64,000 nucleotides of DNA. Source: Cryptosporangium sp044454545 (GTDB lineage: Bacteria; Actinomycetota; Actinomycetes; Mycobacteriales; Cryptosporangiaceae). A model generated the notes under the pieces. It searched no databases, was not told where the DNA came from, and saw only the letters and a program-made list of their open reading frames with translations. The position numbers were made by a program, and so were the translations under genes. The stretch spans positions 1-64,000 of the forward strand of contig NZ_JBITDV010000020.1 in assembly GCF_044454545.1 (NCBI RefSeq), given 5' to 3'. Positions 1 through 6,900 of this stretch are shown in pieces; within the stretch, counting starts at the first letter, position 1, and the number at the start of each line of letters is the position of its first letter.

Positions 1-64
1 CGAGGAGGGCGGTCAGGCCGCGTCGGACGACCTCGTGGTCGTCGAGGAGGAACACCCTGATCAT
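1..64 (-). CDS. DosR-like response regulator, N-terminus only (partial)
   Basis: Reading the minus strand from an ATG at 64 gives 21 codons up to the window edge, MIRVFLLDDHEVVRRGLTAL followed by L. This is the start of a NarL/LuxR-type receiver domain, with the acidic DDHE pocket and the VVRRGL helix. Family knowledge: mycobacterial DosR/DevR begins almost identically. The rest of the protein, including the phosphorylated Asp and the HTH, lies outside the window. Its position beside a large set of DosR-type genes and recurring DosR-like boxes suggests it is their activator. The fragment is too short to exclude another NarL-family regulator. Confidence 0.7.
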   Translation of the reverse strand, partial: MIRVFLLDDHEVVRRGLTALL

Positions 65-251
65 GCGTCTGTCCTACACCGTCCCGGCGTCCGGGGCGAC
101 GACAGTCGCCGAACTCGCGCGCCGGCCGCGGTCGGTGCCGGTCTCCGATTCGACCGGAAATCGTACGGAGGGGGCAGCCGGGTGACCGGGATGCACGGCT
201 CACCTGGTCGGCGCCGCTCGACCGCTGAGCGGACCTCGGGCCATCGCTCCC

Positions 252-265
252 GGGACTTCCTGCCC
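252..265 (+). promoter_or_regulatory. DosR-like box (GGGACTTCCTGCCC)
   Basis: A 14-bp imperfect palindrome lies 67 bp upstream of the CBS-BON gene at 333. It fits the GGGACNNNNGNCCC pattern that recurs before genes across the first 41 kb. The function is inferred from similarity to the mycobacterial DosR core and from position. Confidence 0.6.
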
Positions 266-332
266 TGCCGCGCCGCCCCGCTTCGGCCGACGATCGGAGT
301 GGAGGACTCGAGCCGGAAGCAGGGAGCCAGCG

Positions 333-1028
333 ATGACGCACCGCACGGTCAGGGACGTCATGACCACCGACGTCCGCACCGTCTACACCGGATCACCGGC
401 CAAGGTGGTGGCCGAGCAGCTGGACGAGGGCAGGGTCAGCGCCCTGCCCGTGGTCGACGACGAGTTGCGCGTGGTCGGCGTGGTCTCCGAGGCCGATCTG
501 CTGCACAAGATCACCTACCAGGACGACGACCACGACGAGTGGGCTCGGTTCCTGCGTCGGCACCGGGCCGACCGCGCGAAGGCCGAGGGCGCGTCCGCGG
601 GATCCCTGATGTCGGCGCCCGCGGTGACGATCCGCCCGGGTGCGTCCGTGGTCGAGGCGGCCCGGCGGATGGAGCGGCACCACGTGAAGCGGCTTCCGGT
701 CGTCGACGACACCGGCGAGCTGATCGGCATCGTCAGCCGCCGGGACCTCGTGCGGGTGTTCGCCCGCTCGGACGCGGAGATCCGGAGCGAGGTCGAGGCC
801 GAGGTGTTCGACCGGGTGCTCCTGCTGGAACCGGGCACCGCCACGGCCTGGGTCGCCAACGGCGTGGTGACGCTGCGCGGCGAGCTGGCACGCCGTACCG
901 ACGTGCGGATCGCGGTCGACCTGACGCGGCGCGTCGACGGCGTCGTCGGTGTCGACGATCGGCTCGGGTACCGGGTCGACGACGCCGCGAATCGCGGCAC
1001 GGACGTGCCCCGCGGAATCTTCTACTGA
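333..1028 (+). CDS. CBS-domain and BON-domain protein (Hrp1-like)
   Basis: A 231-residue soluble protein with two CBS domains (about residues 8-65 and 93-150) and a C-terminal BON domain (about 165-220, with NGVVTLRGEL). CBS pairs bind adenine nucleotides and act as energy or redox sensors; BON domains are thought to bind surfaces or phospholipids. The mycobacterial dormancy protein Hrp1 (Rv2626c) is a CBS pair without BON. The start ATG follows an AGGGAG site, and the first residues (MTHRTVRDVMTT) match a second copy encoded at 15,290-15,928. A DosR-like box lies upstream. No enzyme active site is visible, so a regulatory or sensing role is likely. Confidence 0.85.
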   Translation: MTHRTVRDVMTTDVRTVYTGSPAKVVAEQLDEGRVSALPVVDDELRVVGVVSEADLLHKITYQDDDHDEWARFLRRHRADRAKAEGASAGSLMSAPAVTIRPGASVVEAARRMERHHVKRLPVVDDTGELIGIVSRRDLVRVFARSDAEIRSEVEAEVFDRVLLLEPGTATAWVANGVVTLRGELARRTDVRIAVDLTRRVDGVVGVDDRLGYRVDDAANRGTDVPRGIFY

Positions 1029-1059
1029 CCGGCCGCGCCCCCCGGACGGACTCCGGCGG

Positions 1060-1185
1060 GTGGTCCGCGGCCTGGTCTTCGGACGCAACCCGCTGTGCCG
1101 CCCGGTGGACGGCACCGTTCGCACCGGCGACGGCTACCCTCTGGCCCGGGCCGGCTGGACCGACGGCGCGACGCCGGCTGGCTGA
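1060..1185 (+). pseudogene. Rv1733c-like membrane protein, N-terminal remnant
   Basis: From a GTG at 1060 the frame reads VVRGLVFGRNPLCRPVDG, the cytoplasmic leader typical of the Rv1733c family (RNPL.R..D), then loses similarity and stops at 1185. The two transmembrane helices and the C-terminal motif are missing. A longer relative with the same RNPLCRPLD leader lies at 9,282-9,704. The stretch fills most of the gap between the convergent CBS and USP genes. It is read as a deletion remnant. Confidence 0.5.
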
Positions 1186-1261
1186 CCGTCGAGCGTCGCT
1201 GACGGCACAGCGTCTGAACGAGCCCGCCGCCGGACGGCTGCGGGCCCGTTCCTCGTCGTGC

Positions 1262-2134
1262 TCAGCCACGCACCACCAGAACCGGCGCGGACGCGTGCTG
1301 GACCATCCGGCGGGCGACCGACCCGAGCAGCATCCCGGCGAAGCCGCCGCGCCCGCGCGAGCCGACGACGACCAGGCCGGCCTCGGGGGCGAGCGCCTGC
1401 AGCATCGCGGCCGGACCGTCCCGCTGCACCAGCGTCCGCACCGTCGCAGCCGGGTACTTCTCCCGCCAGCCGGCCAGTTGACGCCGCACGAGCGCGTCGG
1501 CCTCCGCGCGGGCTTCGATCCAGCTCGGCACCACCGACGCGCCGAAGACCCCCACCAAGGTCGCGTCGGTCCAGGCGTGGGCGACGGTCAGCGGCGCCCC
1601 GGCGAGATCGGCCTCGGCGAAGGCGGCGTCGAGCGTGGCCGCGTCCCGCTCGGTACCGGTGAGGCCGGCCACGACCGGTGCGTCCGGACCGGGTTGCCGG
1701 TCGGACCGGACCACGACGACCGGGCATTCGGCGTGCGCGGTGACGACCGTGGACACCGATCCGAGGACCAGCGACGCGGCCGGGTTCAGCCCGCGGCATC
1801 CGACGATGACGAGGCCGCTGAACGACGATGCGTGGAGCAGCGCTTTGGCCGGGGGCTCGTTGCTGAGCCGGCCCGACACCGGCAGGCCGGGCATCGCGGC
1901 GGTGACCCGCTCGAGCATCCGGTCGAGCGTGTGCTGCCCGTCGACGCGCGCCGCGTCCCGGAGCTCGGCGATGCGGTAGCCGCCGTGGACGGCGGTGTCG
2001 CCGGGCCATCCCACCGCGGTGAGAACCTCCAGTGGCGCGCCGTGCGTTCGGGCGTACCGCGCGGCCCAGTCCAGTGCGCGGATCGAATCCGGTGAGCCGT
2101 CCACCCCTATGGTGATGTTCCGCTTCTCGGACAT
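1262..2134 (-). CDS. Universal stress protein, tandem two-domain
   Basis: 290 residues with two UspA domains. The first begins ITIGVDGSPDSIRALDWA and ends with a GCRG...G..S..V ATP-loop variant. The second ends GSRGRGGFAGMLLGSVAR followed by APVLVVRG, the standard ATP-binding motif G-2x-G-9x-G(S/T). Tandem ATP-binding USPs such as Rv2623 and Rv2005c are core DosR-regulon members linked to growth arrest. The ATG at 2134 is preceded by GAAAGGAGG, a strong ribosome site that decides the start against an upstream in-frame ATG at 2218. A DosR-like box lies 54 bp upstream on the minus strand. Confidence 0.9.
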   Translation of the reverse strand: MSEKRNITIGVDGSPDSIRALDWAARYARTHGAPLEVLTAVGWPGDTAVHGGYRIAELRDAARVDGQHTLDRMLERVTAAMPGLPVSGRLSNEPPAKALLHASSFSGLVIVGCRGLNPAASLVLGSVSTVVTAHAECPVVVVRSDRQPGPDAPVVAGLTGTERDAATLDAAFAEADLAGAPLTVAHAWTDATLVGVFGASVVPSWIEARAEADALVRRQLAGWREKYPAATVRTLVQRDGPAAMLQALAPEAGLVVVGSRGRGGFAGMLLGSVARRMVQHASAPVLVVRG

Positions 2135-2188
2135 GTTTGCCTCCTTTCTCGTGCTTCCAGACTGGGCGCCCCCGGGGGTCCGGCAGCA

Positions 2189-2202
2189 GAGGCCGAAGTC
2201 CT
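2189..2202 (-). promoter_or_regulatory. DosR-like box (AGGACTTCGGCCTC)
   Basis: Read on the minus strand, this half-conserved palindrome lies 54 bp upstream of the USP start at 2134. The same sequence with one change recurs at 15,998-16,011. It is weaker than the consensus. Confidence 0.45.
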
Positions 2203-2206
2203 TACC

Positions 2207-2310
2207 GACCCGCTGCACAAGATCACCTATCAGGACGAGACCGACGACTGGCCGCGGCTGCCGACCGACTCGGCTACCTCGACGACGACACGAGTTACAC
2301 CTACGCCTGA
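2207..2310 (+). pseudogene. CBS-BON gene remnant with large internal deletion
   Basis: Bases from 2207 encode DPLHKITYQDETDDW, nearly identical to LLHKITYQDDDHDEW of the CBS-BON gene at 333-1028. After a frameshift the sequence reads RLGYLDDDTSYTYA and a stop at 2310, matching the C-terminal DRLGYRVDD of that gene. About 150 codons between these points are gone and there is no start. It is a relic of another CBS-BON copy lying beside the USP promoter. Confidence 0.6.
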
Positions 2311-2326
2311 GCGCGCACGCGACGAG

Positions 2327-2351
2327 AGGGAGGGCCGATTCGGCCCTCCCT
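2327..2351 (-). terminator. Rho-independent-type hairpin after Acg gene
   Basis: A perfect 11-bp inverted repeat (AGGGAGGGCCG / CGGCCCTCCCT) with a 3-nt loop lies 5 bp beyond the stop of the minus-strand Acg gene. The T-tract is poor, as is usual in high-GC actinobacteria. Confidence 0.65.
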
Positions 2352-2356
2352 GTGGG

Positions 2357-3361
2357 TCACGGGTTGCCGGGCAGACCCAGCACATCGTTGCTGGGCCGGC
2401 GAGCCGGATTGGGCGGAGCGTCTTCCGGTTCGGTCGCGACACCGATCCGCATCGCGATCGCCGGGTAGCCGTCCGACTCGAGGAGAGCCCGCAGCGCCGT
2501 CCGCGCCGCCGGAATCTCGACTACGTCGCTGATCGGGGAGGCCGCGAGGCCCCGTGCGGTCAGCGTCAGCCAGACGTCCGAGAGCGCCTCGCCCGCCGCG
2601 AGCCAGCGAGCCGGCTCGTCGTCCATCGTCACGAGGGCGGCGTAGACCGTACCCCGGTCGCGGCCGGTGCCCGGCTGCATGCGGTGCTGCCACGGATGGC
2701 CGAACGTCCGGACCGGTACCGGCCGCGGCGTCGTCCACGTCGTCGCCCAGGCCGGGAGCCCGTCCCGTTCGGCCGCCGGCCGATTCGTCCAGGTGCGCAA
2801 CTCGGCCGCCGAGGAGGGATCCGCGTGTTCGACGATCTCGGCGGCTTCGGCGATCTCCGCGAGCGGCGGCACCTCGTCGGGTTCGAGAACGCGCAGCTGG
2901 ACGCCGTGGCGTTCGGCGGCGGCGCGCATCGCGTCGAGGTCGGCGGCGGTCGGCGGCCGGTCGGCGAACGGCCGCCGATCCGTGCGGCGCCGATAGATCG
3001 CGTGGTAGTTCGAGTTGTCCACGGTCCGGGGCGGCCCCTGGTGGAGCCGGGCGATCAGGTTCGGCCGGGCCGGGTCCGGCAGCCGCTGGACGGTACCTCC
3101 GAAGCCCTCCGCGTGCAGGGCGGCCACCGCGTGGTCGAGCGCCGCGCCGCAGCTGAGGAGCGCGAGCCGGCCCTCCGGATCGATCGCGCCGAGGCGACGG
3201 TCCGGATCGAGCCACAGTTCGGCGCTCTGACCGACGTATCGCCACCGCCAGGGCTGGGTGTTGAGGACGGAAGGTGCCCGGACCGCGGCGAGGGTGGCCT
3301 CCGCGAGTCGGTCGAGTTCGGCGCGGGCGTCGTCGCCGGTGTGCTGCGTGCGGTCGGACAT
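2357..3361 (-). CDS. Acg-family nitroreductase-fold protein (copy 1)
   Basis: 334 residues. Family marks are APSVLNTQPWRWR near residue 37, LLSCGAALDHA, YRRRTDRRPF and a C-terminal ALSDVWLTLTARGLAASPISDVVE block. Acg (Rv2032) and Rv3127-type proteins have a nitroreductase fold with a lid that closes the flavin site; they hold FMN and are thought to sequester it rather than reduce nitro compounds. A GAAGGGGA site precedes the ATG at 3361, which excludes the much longer upstream extension of the frame. It is divergent from a USP gene, with one DosR-like box in the shared 189-bp gap. Four further copies or remnants lie at 11,255, 31,047, 32,039 and 32,829. Confidence 0.88.
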   Translation of the reverse strand: MSDRTQHTGDDARAELDRLAEATLAAVRAPSVLNTQPWRWRYVGQSAELWLDPDRRLGAIDPEGRLALLSCGAALDHAVAALHAEGFGGTVQRLPDPARPNLIARLHQGPPRTVDNSNYHAIYRRRTDRRPFADRPPTAADLDAMRAAAERHGVQLRVLEPDEVPPLAEIAEAAEIVEHADPSSAAELRTWTNRPAAERDGLPAWATTWTTPRPVPVRTFGHPWQHRMQPGTGRDRGTVYAALVTMDDEPARWLAAGEALSDVWLTLTARGLAASPISDVVEIPAARTALRALLESDGYPAIAMRIGVATEPEDAPPNPARRPSNDVLGLPGNP

Positions 3362-3447
3362 GGTCGGTCCCCTTCGCCGGTGAACGGTTCCCTCCTCAGG
3401 GTGCTGCGGGGGTGAGGACCCCGGTAGGGCCGATGCGCCCGCGGAAG

Positions 3448-3461
3448 GAGACCAAAGGCCC
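3448..3461. promoter_or_regulatory. DosR-like box (GAGACCAAAGGCCC)
   Basis: A palindrome placed almost exactly midway in the divergent gap: 86 bp from the Acg start (minus) and 89 bp from the USP start (plus). One activator site could serve both promoters. Confidence 0.6.
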
Positions 3462-3550
3462 GGGTCCGTCGGGGGCCCCGGCGGGACCATCGCCTCTTCG
3501 ATCGTGCCGGGGCGGGCCCGACGATCGGGAGGGAACGGAGGGAGACAGCC

Positions 3551-4315
3551 ATGAACACGTTCGCGAGCCGCACCGGTGTGGTCGTGGGCCTCGACGACTC
3601 GGCGCCGGTGAGCGCAGCGGTCGGCTGGGCAGTGGAGTACGCGCGGGGCCACCACCTGCCCCTGCGCGTCGTCGCGGCCGGCCGGTCCGGCGGTGCCGCC
3701 GAACGGCGACGGGAGCTGCTCGACCTCACGGTCCTGCTCTGCCGTTCGACCGCACTCGGCCTGCCGGTCAGCGGCTGTGTCGCCGAGGGTGAGATGCCCG
3801 CCGCGCTGATCGAGGCCGCGCACGGACCGGAGATTCTCGTCGTGGGCGGCCGGGAGAACGTTCCGGTCGAGCGCATCCTCGCAGCGGCCAGCTGTCCGGT
3901 CGTCGTCGTACGGTCGGCGCGCTGGCCGAACCCGGCTTCGCCGGTGGTGGTCGGTCTGGACGGCTCGGACGCGGACGACGCGCCGCTCAGCCTGGCGTTC
4001 GACGTCGCCGCCCACACGGTGGCGCCCCTGGTCGCCGTGCACGCGCGGTGCGAGCCGGTGCACCGGGGGGTGACACCGGAGGCGACCGTCGAGCGGCTGC
4101 GATCATGGGGGGAGAAGTATCCCCGGGTGTCCGTCCGGTGCACCGACGCCCACGATCGCGCGGTGCCGGCGATTCTGGCCGACGCGAAGGTTGCCGGGCT
4201 GGTGGTCGTCGGACCCGCCGGTCCCGGCGGGATCGTCCGCCACCTGGTGCACGAAGCGGCCTGCCCGGTGCTGGTGGCCTGCGGAGCGCCCGAGCTCGTC
4301 GGAGCACGGTCGTGA
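3551..4315 (+). CDS. Universal stress protein, two-domain, degenerate loops
   Basis: 254 residues with two USP-like halves (GVVVGLDDSAPVSAAVGWA and PVVVGLDGSDADDAPLSLAF). It is shorter than the 290-residue tandem USPs. Its second glycine loop reads VGPAGPGGIVRHLVHEA, lacking the G-2x-G-9x-GS ATP signature, so ATP binding may be lost in that half. The ATG follows GGGAGGGA. The stop overlaps the GTG of the ABC ATPase by 4 bp, so USP, ATPase and permease probably form one DosR-type operon driven from the box at 3,448. Confidence 0.85.
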   Translation: MNTFASRTGVVVGLDDSAPVSAAVGWAVEYARGHHLPLRVVAAGRSGGAAERRRELLDLTVLLCRSTALGLPVSGCVAEGEMPAALIEAAHGPEILVVGGRENVPVERILAAASCPVVVVRSARWPNPASPVVVGLDGSDADDAPLSLAFDVAAHTVAPLVAVHARCEPVHRGVTPEATVERLRSWGEKYPRVSVRCTDAHDRAVPAILADAKVAGLVVVGPAGPGGIVRHLVHEAACPVLVACGAPELVGARS

Positions 4316-5217
4316 GCGGCCCGGCGATCACCGTCGAAGGGCTGGTCAAGCGGTTCGGGAACTTCGCCGCGGTCGACGGCTTGGACCTCGGGGTACGCGT
4401 CGGCGAGGTGCACGGCTTCCTCGGGCCGAACGGGGCCGGCAAGTCGACGACCATCCGTGTCCTGCTCGGTCTGTATCGCGCGACGGCGGGCCGGGTCAGC
4501 GTGCTCGGCCTCGACCCGTCGGTACACGCGGCCGACGTCACCAGGCGCATCTCGTACGTTCCGGGCGAGGTCACGCTGTGGCCGGGACTGACCGGGCAGG
4601 AGGTGCTGGACGCGCTGGCCGGGTTGCGCGGTGCCCGTGACCCGGCCGCGGAGCGGCGTCTCGCCGCCGATTTCGCGCTGGACACCCGCAAACGCGTCCG
4701 GACCTATTCGAAGGGCAATCGGCAGAAGGTGCTGCTGGTCGCCGCGTTCGCGGCCGAGACCGAACTGCTGGTGCTGGACGAGCCGACCTCGGGTCTCGAC
4801 CCGCTGATGGAGGAGGTCTTCCAGCGGTGCGTCCGGGACGCGGTGGCCGACGGCCGCACCGTGCTGCTCTCCAGCCACATCCTGGCCGAGGTCGAGCAGC
4901 TGTGTGAAGCCGTGACGATCATCAAGGACGGCCGATTGGTGGAGTCCGGTCGGCTGGCCGACATGCGGCACCTGGCCGCGGCCTCGATCACCGCCCGGCT
5001 GACGGAAGCGGAACTCGGCGCGGTCTGCGCCGAGCTGGCGGCGGCCGGGGTGGAGCTGCCCCCGGTTCCGGACCAGGTCCTCCGCCTGAGCGTCCCGCGG
5101 AACCGGGTGCCCGCGGTGCTGGGCGTGCTGTCCCGCGCCGATGCCCGGGACATCACCTGCACGCCGGCCCGCCTGGAGGACCTGTTCCTGCGGCACTACG
5201 AGGTCGCGGCGCGATGA
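4312..5217 (+). CDS. ABC transporter ATP-binding protein, drug/polyketide-exporter type
   Basis: 301 residues. Walker A is GPNGAGKST near residue 40. The signature-loop region reads YSKGNRQKV in place of the usual LSGGQ, and Walker B is LLVLDEPTSG. An H-loop (LLSSHI) and an auxiliary C-terminal domain of about 90 residues follow. This matches the CcmA/DrrA-like group whose members pair with six-to-twelve-helix ABC-2 permeases. The GTG start at 4312 overlaps the USP stop (GTGA). The permease starts inside its own stop codon. The substrate is unknown; translational coupling to a stress protein suggests stress-induced export or membrane remodelling. Confidence 0.88.
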   Translation: MSGPAITVEGLVKRFGNFAAVDGLDLGVRVGEVHGFLGPNGAGKSTTIRVLLGLYRATAGRVSVLGLDPSVHAADVTRRISYVPGEVTLWPGLTGQEVLDALAGLRGARDPAAERRLAADFALDTRKRVRTYSKGNRQKVLLVAAFAAETELLVLDEPTSGLDPLMEEVFQRCVRDAVADGRTVLLSSHILAEVEQLCEAVTIIKDGRLVESGRLADMRHLAAASITARLTEAELGAVCAELAAAGVELPPVPDQVLRLSVPRNRVPAVLGVLSRADARDITCTPARLEDLFLRHYEVAAR

Positions 5218-6803
5218 CTACCGCCGGACTGCTGTTCCGTCTGCACCGGACGATGCTCACTGCCTGGACCCTGCTGCTGGTCGTCGTGAGCGGTGCGACC
5301 GTCACCGCCTACCAGACGACGTACGCGACGCCCGGGCAGCGGCGCGTGGCGACCGACCTCGCCCAGCACGACGCGGCGACGACCGTGATGTACGGACGCC
5401 TGCACGATCCGGGGACTTCGGCCCAGATGTTCGCCTGGGAGGTCGGCGCGATCGTCACGATCCTGGCCGGCGTGGGCGCGGTGCTGGCCGGGGTGGCCCT
5501 CACCCGGGCAGCGGAGGACGACGGGACGATGGAGCTGCTGCGGGCTTCGGGTATCGACGCGCGCGTACCGTTCCGAGGTGCGGTCACCGTGCTGGTCGCC
5601 GTGTCGGCTGCGCTGGCGGCCGGCTGTGCGGTCGTCGTCGGTCTCGCCGGTATCCTCGGCGACGTCGAGGCCGTGACCTGGCCGGGCGCGCTCGCGTTCG
5701 GGTGCCTGGTCGGGGCGACGTTCCTGCTGGTGGCCCTCGGGACCGTGGTGCTCGCCCAGGTCGCGCCGGGTGCCGGGGCCGCGCGACTGTACGGGTTCGC
5801 GGCGCTCGGGGCGTCCTTTCTGGTGCGAGCCGTGGCCGACACGCAGGACCTGCACTGGTTGAATCGGGTCACGCCGCTCGGGTTGCGCGCGCTCGTGCGG
5901 CCGTTCGGCGGCGACCGGTGGTGGGTGCTGGCCGCGTGTGTCCCGCTGGCGGCGCTGCTGGCCCTGGCGGGGGGTGAGCTCTCCGGTCGGCGGGAATTCG
6001 GGGCGGGTCTGCTCCCGCGCCGGGAGCCGCGCGACCGCAGGCTGGCCGTTCGGTCGACCACCGCGCTGCTCGCCCGCCTGCACCGGGAATCCATGCTGGC
6101 CTGGACGATCGGGGTCGCCTCGATCGGTACGACGTTCTCGGCGATGGGGTCCGGTGTCCTGGAGACCAGCAAGACCCAGGACGTCGGAGGATTTCTCGGA
6201 TCGCAGCTGGGCACCGGTGATCCGGTGGCCGGGTACTTCTCGTACTCGGGCACGGTGGCGGGGCTGGTGGTCTGTGCGTACGCGGTGCTGGGGGTGTTGC
6301 GGGCGGCGCGGGACGAGGAGGCCGGGCTGACCGACCTCGTGCGGACGGTGGGGAGGCAACGCTGGGCGCCGCTGGCGGCCCAGGTCGGCGTGGTGGCCGG
6401 GGGAGCCGCGGTGATCCTGCTCGCGTCCGGCGCGCTGGCGGCGCTGATCACTCCGCTGGTCATCGACGGGTCCGGCGTGGCCGTCCGGGCGTTCGCCTAC
6501 GACGTCGGCCAGTGGCCGGCGGCGGTCGCGATCGCCGGGCTCACCGCGCTGCTCGTCGGGGTATGGCCGCGGCTGCGCGGGCTGGCCTGGGTTCCGCTAC
6601 TCGGCAGCGGGGTGCTGAGCCTGCTCGGTGCGTTGCTCGGCGTCCCCCAGAGCATTCAGGAACTCAGCGTGTTCCGGCACGTACCGGACGTCGCCGGGTC
6701 CGGACGCGGACCGTGGGCGCTGGTCGTCCTCGCCGCGCTGGGCGCGGTCAGCGCGGCGGCCGGGATCGTCGCCGCGGGGCGCCGCGACACCATCGCGCGC
6801 TGA
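5214..6803 (+). CDS. ABC-2 type exporter permease, two-half polyketide-exporter family
   Basis: 529 residues and about twelve hydrophobic segments arranged as two similar halves; the second begins near residue 283 (LLARLHRESMLAWTIGVASIG). This is the architecture of actinobacterial 'exporter of polyketide antibiotics' permeases, where the permease is a fused dimer partnering one ATPase. The ATG at 5214 overlaps the ATPase stop (ATGA), which fixes the start. The charged loop TRAAEDDGTMELLRASGI is the coupling-helix-like element seen in the family. No substrate can be deduced. Confidence 0.85.
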   Translation: MTTAGLLFRLHRTMLTAWTLLLVVVSGATVTAYQTTYATPGQRRVATDLAQHDAATTVMYGRLHDPGTSAQMFAWEVGAIVTILAGVGAVLAGVALTRAAEDDGTMELLRASGIDARVPFRGAVTVLVAVSAALAAGCAVVVGLAGILGDVEAVTWPGALAFGCLVGATFLLVALGTVVLAQVAPGAGAARLYGFAALGASFLVRAVADTQDLHWLNRVTPLGLRALVRPFGGDRWWVLAACVPLAALLALAGGELSGRREFGAGLLPRREPRDRRLAVRSTTALLARLHRESMLAWTIGVASIGTTFSAMGSGVLETSKTQDVGGFLGSQLGTGDPVAGYFSYSGTVAGLVVCAYAVLGVLRAARDEEAGLTDLVRTVGRQRWAPLAAQVGVVAGGAAVILLASGALAALITPLVIDGSGVAVRAFAYDVGQWPAAVAIAGLTALLVGVWPRLRGLAWVPLLGSGVLSLLGALLGVPQSIQELSVFRHVPDVAGSGRGPWALVVLAALGAVSAAAGIVAAGRRDTIAR

Positions 6804-6850
6804 TCGGCGGCGGCCGGGCGCCGCGACCCGGGGCGGAGGTCCCGACCCGG

Positions 6851-6864
6851 GGGTCTTGTGGCCG
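6851..6864 (+). promoter_or_regulatory. DosR-like box (GGGTCTTGTGGCCG)
   Basis: A weak match to the palindrome, 36 bp upstream of the ATG of the Rv2004c-like gene. Position supports it more than sequence does. Confidence 0.4.
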
Positions 6865-6900
6865 TGCCGCCGGCCGGTGCCACAGCTATCTACTGGGCTC

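Noticed and set aside
35..2095. 686-codon plus-strand open frame
   Set aside because: It is Arg/Gly-rich shadow coding that runs across the CBS-BON gene in another frame and antisense to the USP gene; GC-rich third positions create it.
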